A stretch of 64,000 nucleotides of DNA from REEB95 sp963810055. Its GTDB lineage: Bacteria > Pseudomonadota > Alphaproteobacteria > ATCC43930 > CGMCC-115725. The notes under the pieces were generated by a model, which was given only the letters and a program-made list of their open reading frames with translations, made no database searches and was not told the DNA's origin. Shown here piece by piece: positions 42,304-50,604 of this stretch. The DNA lies in contig CAWEME010000008.1 in the NCBI GenBank assembly GCA_963810055.1, positions 135,766 to 199,765 on the forward strand. Direction: 5' to 3'. Both the position numbers and the translations under genes were made by a program. Each line of letters opens with the position of its first letter. Position 1 is the stretch's first letter.

Positions 42304-42343
42304 GAGGCCCGCTCCAGTTCGCCGTAGAGCGGGCCTCGCTTTT
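42304..42343 (+). terminator. intrinsic terminator of the tRNA-like gene
   Basis: A perfect 11-bp stem GAGGCCCGCTC (42304-42314) / GAGCGGGCCTC (42327-42337) with a 12-base loop is followed by GCTTTT. It starts two bases after the tRNA-like gene, which argues that a discrete transcript is made. Confidence 0.8.
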
Positions 42344-42412
42344 ACAGATTTTGTTGGTGCGAAAACCTATAGAGGATCGGCGCAACCATGCTCTTATTGA
42401 GGAGACAGCAGC

Positions 42413-43291
42413 GTGGATCAACGTGTGAAGGCCTTTCTTGCAAAGCGTCAGGCTTCCAATCCCCGTGCCTTGGCCTATTACACCAGTCTTTGGGACGGGC
42501 ATATGGCTGCCGGATTGGTGAACAATCATTTTGTGTCCGAGCTCACAAGCGGCTCTGACCCCAAGTTTTTTCAACGAGTGTGGGAGATGCTCTTAGCCCG
42601 TCATTTGACCGCCTGCGGTCACGACATCACTTCCAGTCCAGAGGGCGAGCCTGACTTCTGCTTCGAACACGCGGGCGTCGTCGTATGGGTGGAAGCCGTT
42701 TCGCCCGAGCCTGGTCCCGATCTTTCTCGCAACCCTCCTACGACTGGAAGGAACGTTCCGCATAGAGAAACGCTTCTTCGTTGGACCACCGCTTTAGACG
42801 CAAAATGGAAGAAGGGTTCCGCTTATCGACGCGATGGTGTCGTCAAGCCGCAAGATGCATATGTGATAGCAATTGATGGAAGCCAGCTAGGCTGGTTTCC
42901 CCTTGCGCACGGCCATTCTCGAATGCCATACCTCGTTGAGGCTACGTTTGCCATGGGACCGCTGGCATTCGAGATTAACACAACGACTGGTGCATTTGTC
43001 GGGACTTCCCCCACGGTAAGTTTCTCCACTGCGAATAGAAATAATTCTCCAGTCCGAACGGAACCCTTTTTCAATCGCAACTATTCCAACGTCAGTGCTG
43101 TTATTGGTTGTGTGCCGCCCATGTTTTGTGAGTCCATCCTGCCGATCCAAGTTGCTTATAATCCGCTCGCAGATGTTTCCCTAAAGCCAGGCTGCTTTGG
43201 TCAGTCCGCCGAAGAATGGACAGCGGAATTGGTTGGTACTGATGCTGAGGGGCAAGACTGGAAATTGAGGCGGCTCAATACTGTTGCATAA
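42413..43291 (+). CDS. putative degenerate PD-(D/E)XK-like protein
   Basis: The 292-residue product starts at GTG 42413 behind GAGGAG. The segment GEPDFCFEHAGVVVWVEAVS places Pro80-Asp81 and Glu94 like the PD...E of a restriction-endonuclease fold, but the final lysine is missing (E-A-V), so the site looks degenerate. The C-terminal half (NTTTGAFVGTSPTVSFSTAN, then VSAVIGCVPPMFCE) is unknown to me. It is followed by two more unknown genes in the same direction, and the group precedes a restriction-modification set, so a defence role is a reasonable guess. Confidence 0.5.
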   Translation: MDQRVKAFLAKRQASNPRALAYYTSLWDGHMAAGLVNNHFVSELTSGSDPKFFQRVWEMLLARHLTACGHDITSSPEGEPDFCFEHAGVVVWVEAVSPEPGPDLSRNPPTTGRNVPHRETLLRWTTALDAKWKKGSAYRRDGVVKPQDAYVIAIDGSQLGWFPLAHGHSRMPYLVEATFAMGPLAFEINTTTGAFVGTSPTVSFSTANRNNSPVRTEPFFNRNYSNVSAVIGCVPPMFCESILPIQVAYNPLADVSLKPGCFGQSAEEWTAELVGTDAEGQDWKLRRLNTVA

Positions 43292-43429
43292 TTTAAGAAT
43301 TTTGCACCAATTTTAGGCCGTTGAAAGAACGGGGCTTTTCTGGTGCAGAAATCCGGTGCAGAATCGCCGCATGATTTACGTCTATCCGCCGTCAGTTCGG
43401 GGGGCCTTGATCGCCAAGGGCAACGCCGC

Positions 43430-44221
43430 ATGAGCGGCCCCAATGCCAAAAAGCAGAGGGCCGGTTGGGAGACCCTCGACAGGCTGTTCGCCGAGGCTGC
43501 GAATGTCTGGGTCATCCACTACTCGTGCGAAAGTTTCTACGACCGGCCTAACGGCCGGTCGCCGAGAATTACGTCAATTGCAGTGCGCAAGCTCAACTCC
43601 GCGCAGACGCGCTCCTTCTCAATTCATCAGGTCGCTGAACGCCGTAATGTTCCATCCGACGAGATCGAGGCGCACTACGACAGTCTTGAGCGAGAGATGC
43701 TGGACGCCTTCTACGATCATGTCCGCAGCTTCCAGGGAATGAAATATCTCCACTGGAATATGCGAGACATCAATTTCGGATTCGCCGCCATCGAGCACCG
43801 CTACCGCGTGCTGGGCGGCGATCCGGCTGTCATCGAGGACGAAAGGAAGATCGACCTCTCCCGCTTGCTGATCGACATATTCGGGGTTGGCTATATCGGC
43901 CACCCTCGCCTTGAGAGCCTGTTGACTAAGAATTCTATCCGGCCTCTCGACTTCCTGACTGGCGCTCAGGAGGCCGCAGCGTTCGACCAGAGGAATTTCG
44001 TCGGCTTGCATCAATCGACGCTGCGCAAGGTGGACGTGCTGGCGAATATCGCCGATCGTGCCCACAACCGACATCTCAAGACCAACACGACCTGGTGGGA
44101 AATGCACGGCGGCAGGGTTCGATCTGTATCCGTCTGGATTGCTGAAAACAGGTGGATTGCACTCGCGGCGAGCGTCGCCAGCATTATTGGTCTTTATTTT
44201 GTATTATGGCCAAGAAAGTAA
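43430..44221 (+). CDS. DnaQ-like (RNase H fold) protein with C-terminal membrane anchor, tentative
   Basis: The ATG at 43430 gives 263 residues; a GTG at 43343 would add 29 unconvincing residues. The order VWVIHYSCESFYDRPNGRSP, then KYLHWNMRDINFGFAAIEHR, then KIDLSRLLIDIFGVG resembles the acid, H-N-D and DL...SL blocks of DEDD exonucleases, although not all acids are in place. Residues around 235-258 (WIALAASVASIIGLYFVLW) form a membrane helix at the very C-terminus. It lies 18 bases before the YaaC-like gene, so the two are probably co-expressed. The fold is an inference. Confidence 0.5.
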   Translation: MSGPNAKKQRAGWETLDRLFAEAANVWVIHYSCESFYDRPNGRSPRITSIAVRKLNSAQTRSFSIHQVAERRNVPSDEIEAHYDSLEREMLDAFYDHVRSFQGMKYLHWNMRDINFGFAAIEHRYRVLGGDPAVIEDERKIDLSRLLIDIFGVGYIGHPRLESLLTKNSIRPLDFLTGAQEAAAFDQRNFVGLHQSTLRKVDVLANIADRAHNRHLKTNTTWWEMHGGRVRSVSVWIAENRWIALAASVASIIGLYFVLWPRK

Positions 44222-44239
44222 GCAGGCTACGGGGTGGAA

Positions 44240-45748
44240 ATGGGCGGCACGGGCATCGAACAGAGAATGGCCATTCTCCGGAGCGCGGCCGATCAGCAGA
44301 TCGTCAAGCCCTTTCGCACTCATGGGTGGGCGGCAGAGATTACTGAAGCTAAACAGGACGGCGAATATCTCGTTATTAAGGCCGTAAAGGCCGACGTTAC
44401 GCGATGTGTTGCGCTACTGTATTCCTCTGCCACCGATAACAAATATTACAAGAAACTTGATTCAGAAGTTGATCGTATATTCACTAACGGTGAATTGTAT
44501 ATGATTGAAAGCTTCGCTCACGGGTTGAAGAAGCCAGTTGTCCCTGTAGATCAATTTTTCCCCGTCCTCGTCGCATGGAATAAAGAATTACATCCTCAGA
44601 CCAGGCGGCCTCCCGTGAAGCCGCGCCCATCAAGCATCCATTCAATCAAAGCCGAAAATCCGCTTCTCAGCATTTGGAGTCGTCTCGACCAATTCGCAAG
44701 CACGCACTTAGCAGAGAAGCTCATTAGACGTCGCGCCAAAGAACAATCAATCGATATTTCTGACGAAAAAGTCACCAGTAAGGGGGCTGGCGTCGCGTTT
44801 GCACTTAGGAGTGCATCAGATTATTTCCGCTCAGTTCCGTTCGAGAGCCTGAATAAGAGAATTATTAGCATCTATTACGGCGGGCTTGTACTGTCCTTCG
44901 CAGAAATGCTTGCCTCTCCAACTGGTCCCGCCGATCTGGATGAGATTGAAGGGTACACCAAGGTTGGGCATGGATTTTATACGTTCGGCACCGAGTCAAG
45001 AGGTTTCAGCGAACTCGTCGTGGGTGTCTTGGCAACGGGATTCCTACCGCGTTGGGCGGACTTTCTCGAACATGACGTACGTAGCTATCCAAAAGAGAAG
45101 GCAAAATCCGAAGAAGGGGTGTCAAAGCTTCCGCGCGATACATTCTGCACGCTCCGGAAGCTGCTATCCGCAGTTCCGGAGATTTCCGACCTATTCTCAG
45201 AAGCATTTGATAGTGAGCCATCTTGGATCATGCCGGTGCTGGACGTGGAAGCAAACAGTCCACGCTCGTTTATCCGCCAACCGGTGCTGAACAGTACTTA
45301 CATCAAGCTCATAGATCGGTCGGGTCAGATCGCACAGACAAGACTTGAAAGCGCTGGATGGCCCATTGCCGAGATTTCACAGGACAGTGATAGGCGAAAT
45401 GGCCAAATATTCCGCGCACGTGTAGATCATCCGGAAAGCAATCACTGGTCTGAAGCTCTACCGATTCATCGTAGCCCATTTGAAAATAGCGGTGCATTGA
45501 TATTGCCTCCCTTGAGTGATTTGTACGAATACCGTGTCGTCGCCATGGCCGTACTCTATGCTTTGTCGATCTTGGTTCGTTATATGCCGCGCACATGGAG
45601 GCGTGTGGAGGGCGGAGACCTCGATCAACATCTTGCGCTTGTCAAAACGACGATCGGGGTGTTCGAGCGCATCCTTCCTCAGGAATTCCTAGAAGCGATC
45701 ACCGGAGAGCGCGTTATCGCGACCCAACCCGGAGGGCTTTTCAACTGA
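44240..45748 (+). CDS. YaaC-like protein with extra N-terminal domain
   Basis: The 502-residue product has a C-terminal region like the YaaC family (LDQFASTHLAEKLIRRRAKE, SASDYFRSVPFESLNKRIIS, IYYGGLVLSFAEMLASP and ALSILVRYMPRTWRRVEGGD). YaaC proteins are often seen near phage-defence genes, but their activity is not established. The first 110 residues (HGWAAEITEAKQDGEYLVIK, then CVALLYSSATDNKYYKKLDS) form a separate alpha/beta domain I cannot assign. Start options are GTG 44234 and ATG 44240 behind GGGGTGG. Confidence 0.65.
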   Translation: MGGTGIEQRMAILRSAADQQIVKPFRTHGWAAEITEAKQDGEYLVIKAVKADVTRCVALLYSSATDNKYYKKLDSEVDRIFTNGELYMIESFAHGLKKPVVPVDQFFPVLVAWNKELHPQTRRPPVKPRPSSIHSIKAENPLLSIWSRLDQFASTHLAEKLIRRRAKEQSIDISDEKVTSKGAGVAFALRSASDYFRSVPFESLNKRIISIYYGGLVLSFAEMLASPTGPADLDEIEGYTKVGHGFYTFGTESRGFSELVVGVLATGFLPRWADFLEHDVRSYPKEKAKSEEGVSKLPRDTFCTLRKLLSAVPEISDLFSEAFDSEPSWIMPVLDVEANSPRSFIRQPVLNSTYIKLIDRSGQIAQTRLESAGWPIAEISQDSDRRNGQIFRARVDHPESNHWSEALPIHRSPFENSGALILPPLSDLYEYRVVAMAVLYALSILVRYMPRTWRRVEGGDLDQHLALVKTTIGVFERILPQEFLEAITGERVIATQPGGLFN

Positions 45749-45812
45749 GGGGGGTCGCATAGCCGGTGCGGGAGATCGCCGACTGCTACAACGTCGGCCC
45801 CAGGCTTGAGTC

Positions 45813-46256
45813 ATGACCGATACGCGCACCCCCGAGCAGCGCCGTGCCATCATGCAGGCAGTGCGAGGGAAAGACACCGGCCCCGAGATGATCGTGCGGC
45901 GACTCGTCCACGGTATGGGTTACCGCTATCGCCTTCACGTTGCTGGCTTGCCTGGCCGACCCGACCTCGTGTTCCCGAGTCGCCGCAAAGTGGTATTCGT
46001 GCATGGGTGCTTTTGGCACGGCCACGGATGCCGCTATGGACAGCTCCCCAAGTCCAGGCTTAACTTCTGGACGGCCAAAATCGGGCGCAATCGGCGCCGC
46101 GACCGCACCCTTGTAACCGCCCTCAAAAAACAAGGCTGGGCCGTCCTCATCGTCTGGCAATGCAAGACGCGGCAACTCGATCAACTCGGACCTTTACGGC
46201 AACAACTCGCAAAATTCTTGTCCGTTTCCCCACAATCCCGATCTACATCCGCCTAG
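45813..46256 (+). CDS. vsr: very short patch repair endonuclease
   Basis: Vsr nicks DNA at T:G mismatches that arise when 5-methylcytosine deaminates. The 147-residue product has MQAVRGKDTGPEMIVRRLVH near the N-terminus, Asp51 in PGRPDLVF, and His64 and His69 in HGCFWHGHGCRY, the same positions as the active-site residues of E. coli Vsr. It stands directly before a cytosine-5 methyltransferase, the usual partner whose mutagenic side effect it repairs. Confidence 0.95.
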   Translation: MTDTRTPEQRRAIMQAVRGKDTGPEMIVRRLVHGMGYRYRLHVAGLPGRPDLVFPSRRKVVFVHGCFWHGHGCRYGQLPKSRLNFWTAKIGRNRRRDRTLVTALKKQGWAVLIVWQCKTRQLDQLGPLRQQLAKFLSVSPQSRSTSA

Positions 46257-46295
46257 CTATCCGTTAGGATTCCCGAATCAGTGAGGATGGGCTGG

Positions 46296-47633
46296 ATGAC
46301 CAAGCGACCGATCGGGATCGATCTTTTTGCCGGAGCGGGAGGAATGAGCCTCGGCTTCGAGCAGGCGGGTTTCGACGTGGTTGCCGCCGTCGAGATCGAT
46401 CCCGTGCATTGCGCTGTCCACAAATTCAATTTTCCCAAAACGGCCGTGCTGCCCCGATCGGTAGTCGGCCTGAAAGCCGCCGACATCCGCATTGCGGCTG
46501 GCATCGGTCGAAGCCCGATCGATTGCGTATTCGGCGGGCCCCCCTGTCAAGGATTCTCGTTGATCGGCCATCGCGCGCTCGAAGACCCGCGCAACAGCCT
46601 TGTGCTCGAATTCGTGCGCCTGGTAGCTGAACTCGACGCCCGCACCTTCGTATTCGAGAATGTCAAAGGACTTACCTTAGGGAAACACAAACCGTTCTTA
46701 GACGAGCTGGTCGCCGCCTTCCATCGAGCCGGTTACACAGTGCGGTTGCCGTGGCACGTTTTGAATGCCGATCGCTACGCCGTTCCGCAGCACCGCGAGC
46801 GATTGATCCTGTTCGGCGCAAAAAAGGGCGAGAATATTCCGAACTACCCCGTTCCTCTCGTGAATCCGATTGACGATCGGAAATCTATCCCCGGCTTGCC
46901 GATCGGTCCGAGTTGCATTGCGGCGCTAGCCGATCTTCCCGACGCCGATCGCTTCGACACGCTTATCGAAACGGACGCCGTTCGCACGACTTCATTCCGC
47001 ACGCCGTCACCCTACGCCGCCGAATTTAGGTGCCTTACGAACGATGCGTGGCACCGTGGTTACGTTAGAAATTGGAATCCAGCCGTTTTGACTTCCAGCG
47101 CCCGCACGAGCCACACCGCCATTTCGCGCCGTCGATTCGAAGAAACGACGCCCGGCAAGGTCGAGCCTATCAGCCGCTTTTTCAAACTTTCGCCCGGCGG
47201 CTTGTCGAACACTTTACGCGCTGGAACCGACGGAGCGCGCGGCGCGTTCACCAGCCCGCGCCCCATCCATTACAAATACCCCCGTTGCATCACCGTGCGC
47301 GAAATGGCCCGGCTCCATGGCTTTCCCGATTGGTTCAGATTCCACGCGACCAAATGGCACGGCGCGCGACAGATCGGCAATGCCGTTCCGCCGCCACTCG
47401 CAAGAGCGATCGCCGGCGCCGTCGCAAAGGCGCTGCGAATCCGCCCGTCGCGTCCCTCTCGTGTCGTCGATCTTGGGGATGTGGCCTTGCTGTATATGGA
47501 AATGTCAGCGGCGGCAGAGCACTTCGGCGTCGAACCTCCGAACGGCCGCCGTGATCGCAAAAGCGGTGCGCGCAAGCGCAAACAGCACGAGATCGAGGAA
47601 ACGCGCCGCCGCTTGAGGATCGTCTATGCCTAA
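46296..47633 (+). CDS. DNA cytosine-5 methyltransferase
   Basis: The protein has the ordered C5-methyltransferase motifs: DLFAGAGGMSLG (I, residues 9-20), GPPCQGFS with catalytic Cys84 (IV), FENVKGL (VI), PQHRERLILFG (VIII), MARLHGFPDWF (IX) and QIGNAVPPPLA (X). The start at ATG 46296 behind GAGG gives 445 residues; GTG 46281 and ATG 46287 are alternatives. The basic C-terminal extension RRDRKSGARKRKQ is outside the fold. The stop overlaps the endonuclease start by 8 bases. The recognition sequence cannot be read from the gene. Confidence 0.95.
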   Translation: MTKRPIGIDLFAGAGGMSLGFEQAGFDVVAAVEIDPVHCAVHKFNFPKTAVLPRSVVGLKAADIRIAAGIGRSPIDCVFGGPPCQGFSLIGHRALEDPRNSLVLEFVRLVAELDARTFVFENVKGLTLGKHKPFLDELVAAFHRAGYTVRLPWHVLNADRYAVPQHRERLILFGAKKGENIPNYPVPLVNPIDDRKSIPGLPIGPSCIAALADLPDADRFDTLIETDAVRTTSFRTPSPYAAEFRCLTNDAWHRGYVRNWNPAVLTSSARTSHTAISRRRFEETTPGKVEPISRFFKLSPGGLSNTLRAGTDGARGAFTSPRPIHYKYPRCITVREMARLHGFPDWFRFHATKWHGARQIGNAVPPPLARAIAGAVAKALRIRPSRPSRVVDLGDVALLYMEMSAAAEHFGVEPPNGRRDRKSGARKRKQHEIEETRRRLRIVYA

Positions 47634-48438
47634 GAAACCACACGCCCTCAATCGCTACGAGTCTCTTATCGAGAAGATATTTTTCGACCATTACAAGAAA
47701 GGCGCCACCCAATTCGAATTCGATCGAGAGGAGCTGATCGCCGCCGCTGCTGCATTGGGCTTCGATACCGTCAAGAATGTCGGCGATGTGATCTACACCT
47801 TTCGTTATCGGAAAAGTCTTCCCGACAAGATTCTTGCCACTCAACCGGAAAACAAGCACTGGCTCATTCTCGGCGCCGGCGATGCGCGCTACCGATTCCG
47901 TCTCAGCAACCTCGCCTATATTCACCCGACGCAAGGGCTGATCGTTCGCAAAATTCCGGACTCAACGCCGGAAATCATCGAGCGTTACGCCTTCACGGAC
48001 GAACAGGCGTTGCTAGCAAAGATTCGTTACAATCGCCTGATCGACATTTTTCTTGGGATCACGGCGTATTCTCTCCAAAACCATCTTCGCACCAACATCG
48101 CCAATTACGGACAAATCGAGATTGACGAACTTTATGTCGGGGTAGACGCACGCGCCGCTCAGTACGTTGTGCCGGTTCAGGCCAAGGGCGGTAAAGATGT
48201 GATCGGCGTTATCCAAACGATCCAAGATACCGTTTTTTGCGAGGCCGAAACCCGTTACGCTAACTCTATCCCGCGTCCCGTGTCCGCTCAATTCATGGAG
48301 AACGATACTATTGCCCTGTTCGAATTGCATTTCGACGGCGACGACGTTTCGATCATTCAAGAGCGCCATTACAGGCTCACGGAATCCAAGGACATCACCG
48401 GCAAAGACCTAAAGGCGTATCGCAAGAATAAGGTCTAA
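47626..48438 (+). CDS. type II restriction endonuclease, PD-(D/E)XK type
   Basis: The 270-residue product overlaps the methyltransferase gene by 8 bases, as expected for a cognate endonuclease. The segment IEIDELYVGVDARAAQYVVP followed by VQAKGGKD places Asp167 and the Q-A-K triplet (185-187) as the catalytic D...(E/Q)xK of this fold. The start ATG 47626 lies inside the end of the methyltransferase gene. With Vsr it completes a V-M-R set. Recognition site unknown. Confidence 0.85.
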   Translation: MPKKPHALNRYESLIEKIFFDHYKKGATQFEFDREELIAAAAALGFDTVKNVGDVIYTFRYRKSLPDKILATQPENKHWLILGAGDARYRFRLSNLAYIHPTQGLIVRKIPDSTPEIIERYAFTDEQALLAKIRYNRLIDIFLGITAYSLQNHLRTNIANYGQIEIDELYVGVDARAAQYVVPVQAKGGKDVIGVIQTIQDTVFCEAETRYANSIPRPVSAQFMENDTIALFELHFDGDDVSIIQERHYRLTESKDITGKDLKAYRKNKV

Positions 48439-48522
48439 CTCGGTCGCGCCCCCTTGATCGAGTGCCCGGAGCGTACCGCGCTGGGCGGGCGCAGCCTTAT
48501 CCCATCGAGAGGAAACCCTTTT

Positions 48523-48711
48523 CTAAAGCATGATCTTGGCGCGCCGCGTTTCGGCGCGGCCAGACTCTACACGCCCGCCGGTTAGGAGTAAGCCGACACC
48601 AAAGATCGACAAAGCGCCCTGGAATCCGACCACAATAAAAAGCCCCAGCATGGCGAACGGGAAGAATCCGATGCGCCAGATGAGATGAAGGGCGTAATCA
48701 ACGGTTCTCAT
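48523..48711 (-). CDS. tiny membrane protein, copy 2
   Basis: The 62-residue product MRTVDYALHLIWRIGFFPFA is a close paralogue of the gene at 40277-40435, inverted relative to it. The first 41 residues differ at three positions, and then the C-terminus diverges completely (here GRVESGRAETRRAKIML). The upstream CGGAGGC sequence is also shared. Two membrane helices are predicted by eye. The pair brackets the restriction-modification and candidate defence genes. Confidence 0.7.
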   Translation of the reverse strand: MRTVDYALHLIWRIGFFPFAMLGLFIVVGFQGALSIFGVGLLLTGGRVESGRAETRRAKIML

Positions 48712-48820
48712 TTATGGCCTCCGTTTTTCTCACATCAAAAACGCGACGGTCGATATTATCACCAAAGATTTCATGGGCCGGTTTCCATGATATAAAAATT
48801 TGAACCCCATTTATTCGGCA

Positions 48821-49861
48821 TCATATCATTTTGGATACGTGTTTTCGCGGTTTCTCCGGCTTCCCGGTTTTGAAATTCCTTGGCCACTGTAACAGAATTG
48901 CCGCGTCTCTCGGTTCCACCGGGGAATCCAATTCGAATTCAGGCTTTCGGGAGGCATTCACGGTCTTTTCGTATATCCAGAGCCATCGCTTTGAGAGCCC
49001 GTAAAAGTCTCGCAGATGTTCGGGGAATTCTGTTAGCGGGGTATCGATGGCACTGCTTTCTTTGGTTTCGCGCCGATTGGGGGGAAGGCCGAGGCATTGG
49101 AGCACCAAATTGTCGTATATTCCGGCGAGTTCCTGTTTTCGCGCGGTTTTGAACGGTATTCCATGCCGCCAGGCCTCGTCCGCCGCCGTCGCCAAAAGCA
49201 TTTGAATGGCATTTCGGACGGTTTCCCTGGCATTTGGGATTTCGAGCCTGGGGGAAAGCAATTCGACGGCCCGCTGAATAACCGTTTCCCTGAATTCAAA
49301 ATAGGGTTTCGCCCCGGCGGGCTTGCTCATCGCAATTCGAATGGCCAATTCGGTCACGCCTAGGGTGGAGCCGCTCATGGTACTGGCGATAACCTCATCC
49401 ACCAGCCGGTGGACAATCGCTTGAGGAGTCGCATCTTTCCAGGATTCGGGGTCCATCGCCCGGTTGAAAGCCCTGGTCATCTCCCGAAAGGCCACAAGCA
49501 CCAGGGCATATTCGAAGGCCCGTTTGCTCGGGAACCTTCGATAAAATGTATCGGGCGTACTGCCGGAATCCCGGCAGATCATCGCGACCGAGACTTTCTT
49601 GAAATCCTCCCAGGCGAGCCGCTGGACGGCGAAATTGAAGAAGATCATGGTCAGACCGTGCCTGCCGCCATGACCCGTCACACGCTGTTCCCGGTGCCGC
49701 TTTCCCCGCCATGCTGGCGCACCGGGGTTGTGCTTCCTCTCCTCCATGCGAAGTTTGAATATTGCCTTCCTCGCCGCCTTCTTGCGATCTTCGACCGTTG
49801 TCTCCACCTTCGTCCTCTTCACCCGGCGCTTCGCCGGAAAGACCCCGGAAAATTGCCCCAT
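48821..49861 (-). CDS. TetR-like transcriptional regulator with long basic N-terminus
   Basis: A TetR-type helix-turn-helix is seen in VSVAMICRDSGSTPDTFYRR followed by FPSKRAFEYAL, at about residues 90-120 rather than at the start. Before it lies a basic stretch of about 70 residues (KRRVKRTKVETTVEDRKKAA). The C-terminal ligand-binding part is helical (VTELAIRIAMSKPAGAKPYF). The 346-residue length is well above the usual 200. The target is unknown; the neighbouring island genes are candidates. Confidence 0.75.
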   Translation of the reverse strand: MGQFSGVFPAKRRVKRTKVETTVEDRKKAARKAIFKLRMEERKHNPGAPAWRGKRHREQRVTGHGGRHGLTMIFFNFAVQRLAWEDFKKVSVAMICRDSGSTPDTFYRRFPSKRAFEYALVLVAFREMTRAFNRAMDPESWKDATPQAIVHRLVDEVIASTMSGSTLGVTELAIRIAMSKPAGAKPYFEFRETVIQRAVELLSPRLEIPNARETVRNAIQMLLATAADEAWRHGIPFKTARKQELAGIYDNLVLQCLGLPPNRRETKESSAIDTPLTEFPEHLRDFYGLSKRWLWIYEKTVNASRKPEFELDSPVEPRDAAILLQWPRNFKTGKPEKPRKHVSKMI

Positions 49862-49871
49862 TTACCCCTCC

Positions 49872-50102
49872 TTACCCGGAATCTTGATTCTGCTTTTGGA
49901 CGATCGAAAACGAGCGATTTCCGGCCAAATTTCGAGAAAGGATTTCAGAATCTATATCTGAATTAAAAAGTATAAAGTTGGGGAGGGAATCGTCTTCCAT
50001 GATTACGAATGCGTACTTCTTTTCGGTATCAAATCCATTTGTATATGTGATTTCGAAATGGCCTTGCCTGTTTCCTCGATTGCGACTTTCTTTTTTTCTC
50101 AA
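49872..50102 (-). CDS. small protein of unknown function in the AlpA-like operon
   Basis: The 76-residue product starts at TTG 50102, overlapping the stop of the preceding small frame (TTGA). It contains GHFEITYTNGFDTEKKYAFV and SLPNFILFNSDIDSEILSRN, a balanced composition unlike a random frame. I do not recognise a family. It ends 10 bases before the TetR-like gene on the same strand, so these genes may form one operon. Confidence 0.5.
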   Translation of the reverse strand: MRKKESRNRGNRQGHFEITYTNGFDTEKKYAFVIMEDDSLPNFILFNSDIDSEILSRNLAGNRSFSIVQKQNQDSG

Positions 50103-50229
50103 AGAAAATAGCGGCCTTTTGCGGGTCTATCCCGGGCCTTGGCTTGCGCGGCGAATTGACGGAAGATTTCCGAGATCGTCTGCGTCGTGGACGGTTGTGA
50201 ATTGATGCAGAAGGCCGCTTGATATTCAT
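50099..50229 (-). CDS. small island protein, probable one-base deletion near the start
   Basis: The ATG at 50229 overlaps the stop of the HTH gene (ATGA), but its own frame is arginine-rich and unconvincing. One base out of phase lies YQAAFCINSQPSTTQTISEI followed by FRQFAAQAKARDRPAKGRYF, clearly protein-like and ending TTGA at 50099-50102. It lacks a start codon. A missing base just after ATGAA would join them into a protein of about 43 residues. Confidence 0.45.
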
Positions 50230-50519
50230 TGCCGCTCCTTTATGTTAGGCGTCCTGTCGGAGCCCGGCTGACCACCAGAAGGCCCTGACTCAGAGGTGCT
50301 CGACCTGAGATGCTCCTCAATCCATGCGAGGAGGTCTCTGCGACGATATCGGATGGAACGAGATGAGACTTTCACGAAGCGTGGACCGCCACCCCGAATG
50401 CGCCAATTTTGAAGAGCGCGAACGGTGTAACCCAGAAACGCAGCCGCTTGGCGTTCATCGACAAGCCGATCTAGCTCGGGATCGAAACCAGGCTTTGGAG
50501 AAGGTGGAGACATGTCCAT
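50226..50519 (-). CDS. AlpA/excisionase-like helix-turn-helix protein
   Basis: The 97-residue product has a MerR/AlpA-type winged HTH in DRLVDERQAAAFLGYTVRAL followed by QNWRIRGGGPRFVKVSSRSI and RYRRRDLLAWIEEH. Proteins of this kind control integrase expression or act as excisionases in P4-like islands. It stands about 3.3 kb from the integrase and heads a run of overlapping small genes on the minus strand. Confidence 0.8.
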   Translation of the reverse strand: MDMSPPSPKPGFDPELDRLVDERQAAAFLGYTVRALQNWRIRGGGPRFVKVSSRSIRYRRRDLLAWIEEHLRSSTSESGPSGGQPGSDRTPNIKERQ

Positions 50520-50604
50520 CGCTCAAACCTCGTCACTTGCGATGGTCTCTTAAATAATCCTAATCGGATCAATAGTCCCATATGGCAATCGGCAAGAACC
50601 CGCC

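Noticed and set aside
49409..49966. A 185-codon plus-strand frame opposite the TetR-like gene
   Set aside because: The minus strand has a recognisable TetR helix-turn-helix; the plus frame has no motif or ribosome binding site.
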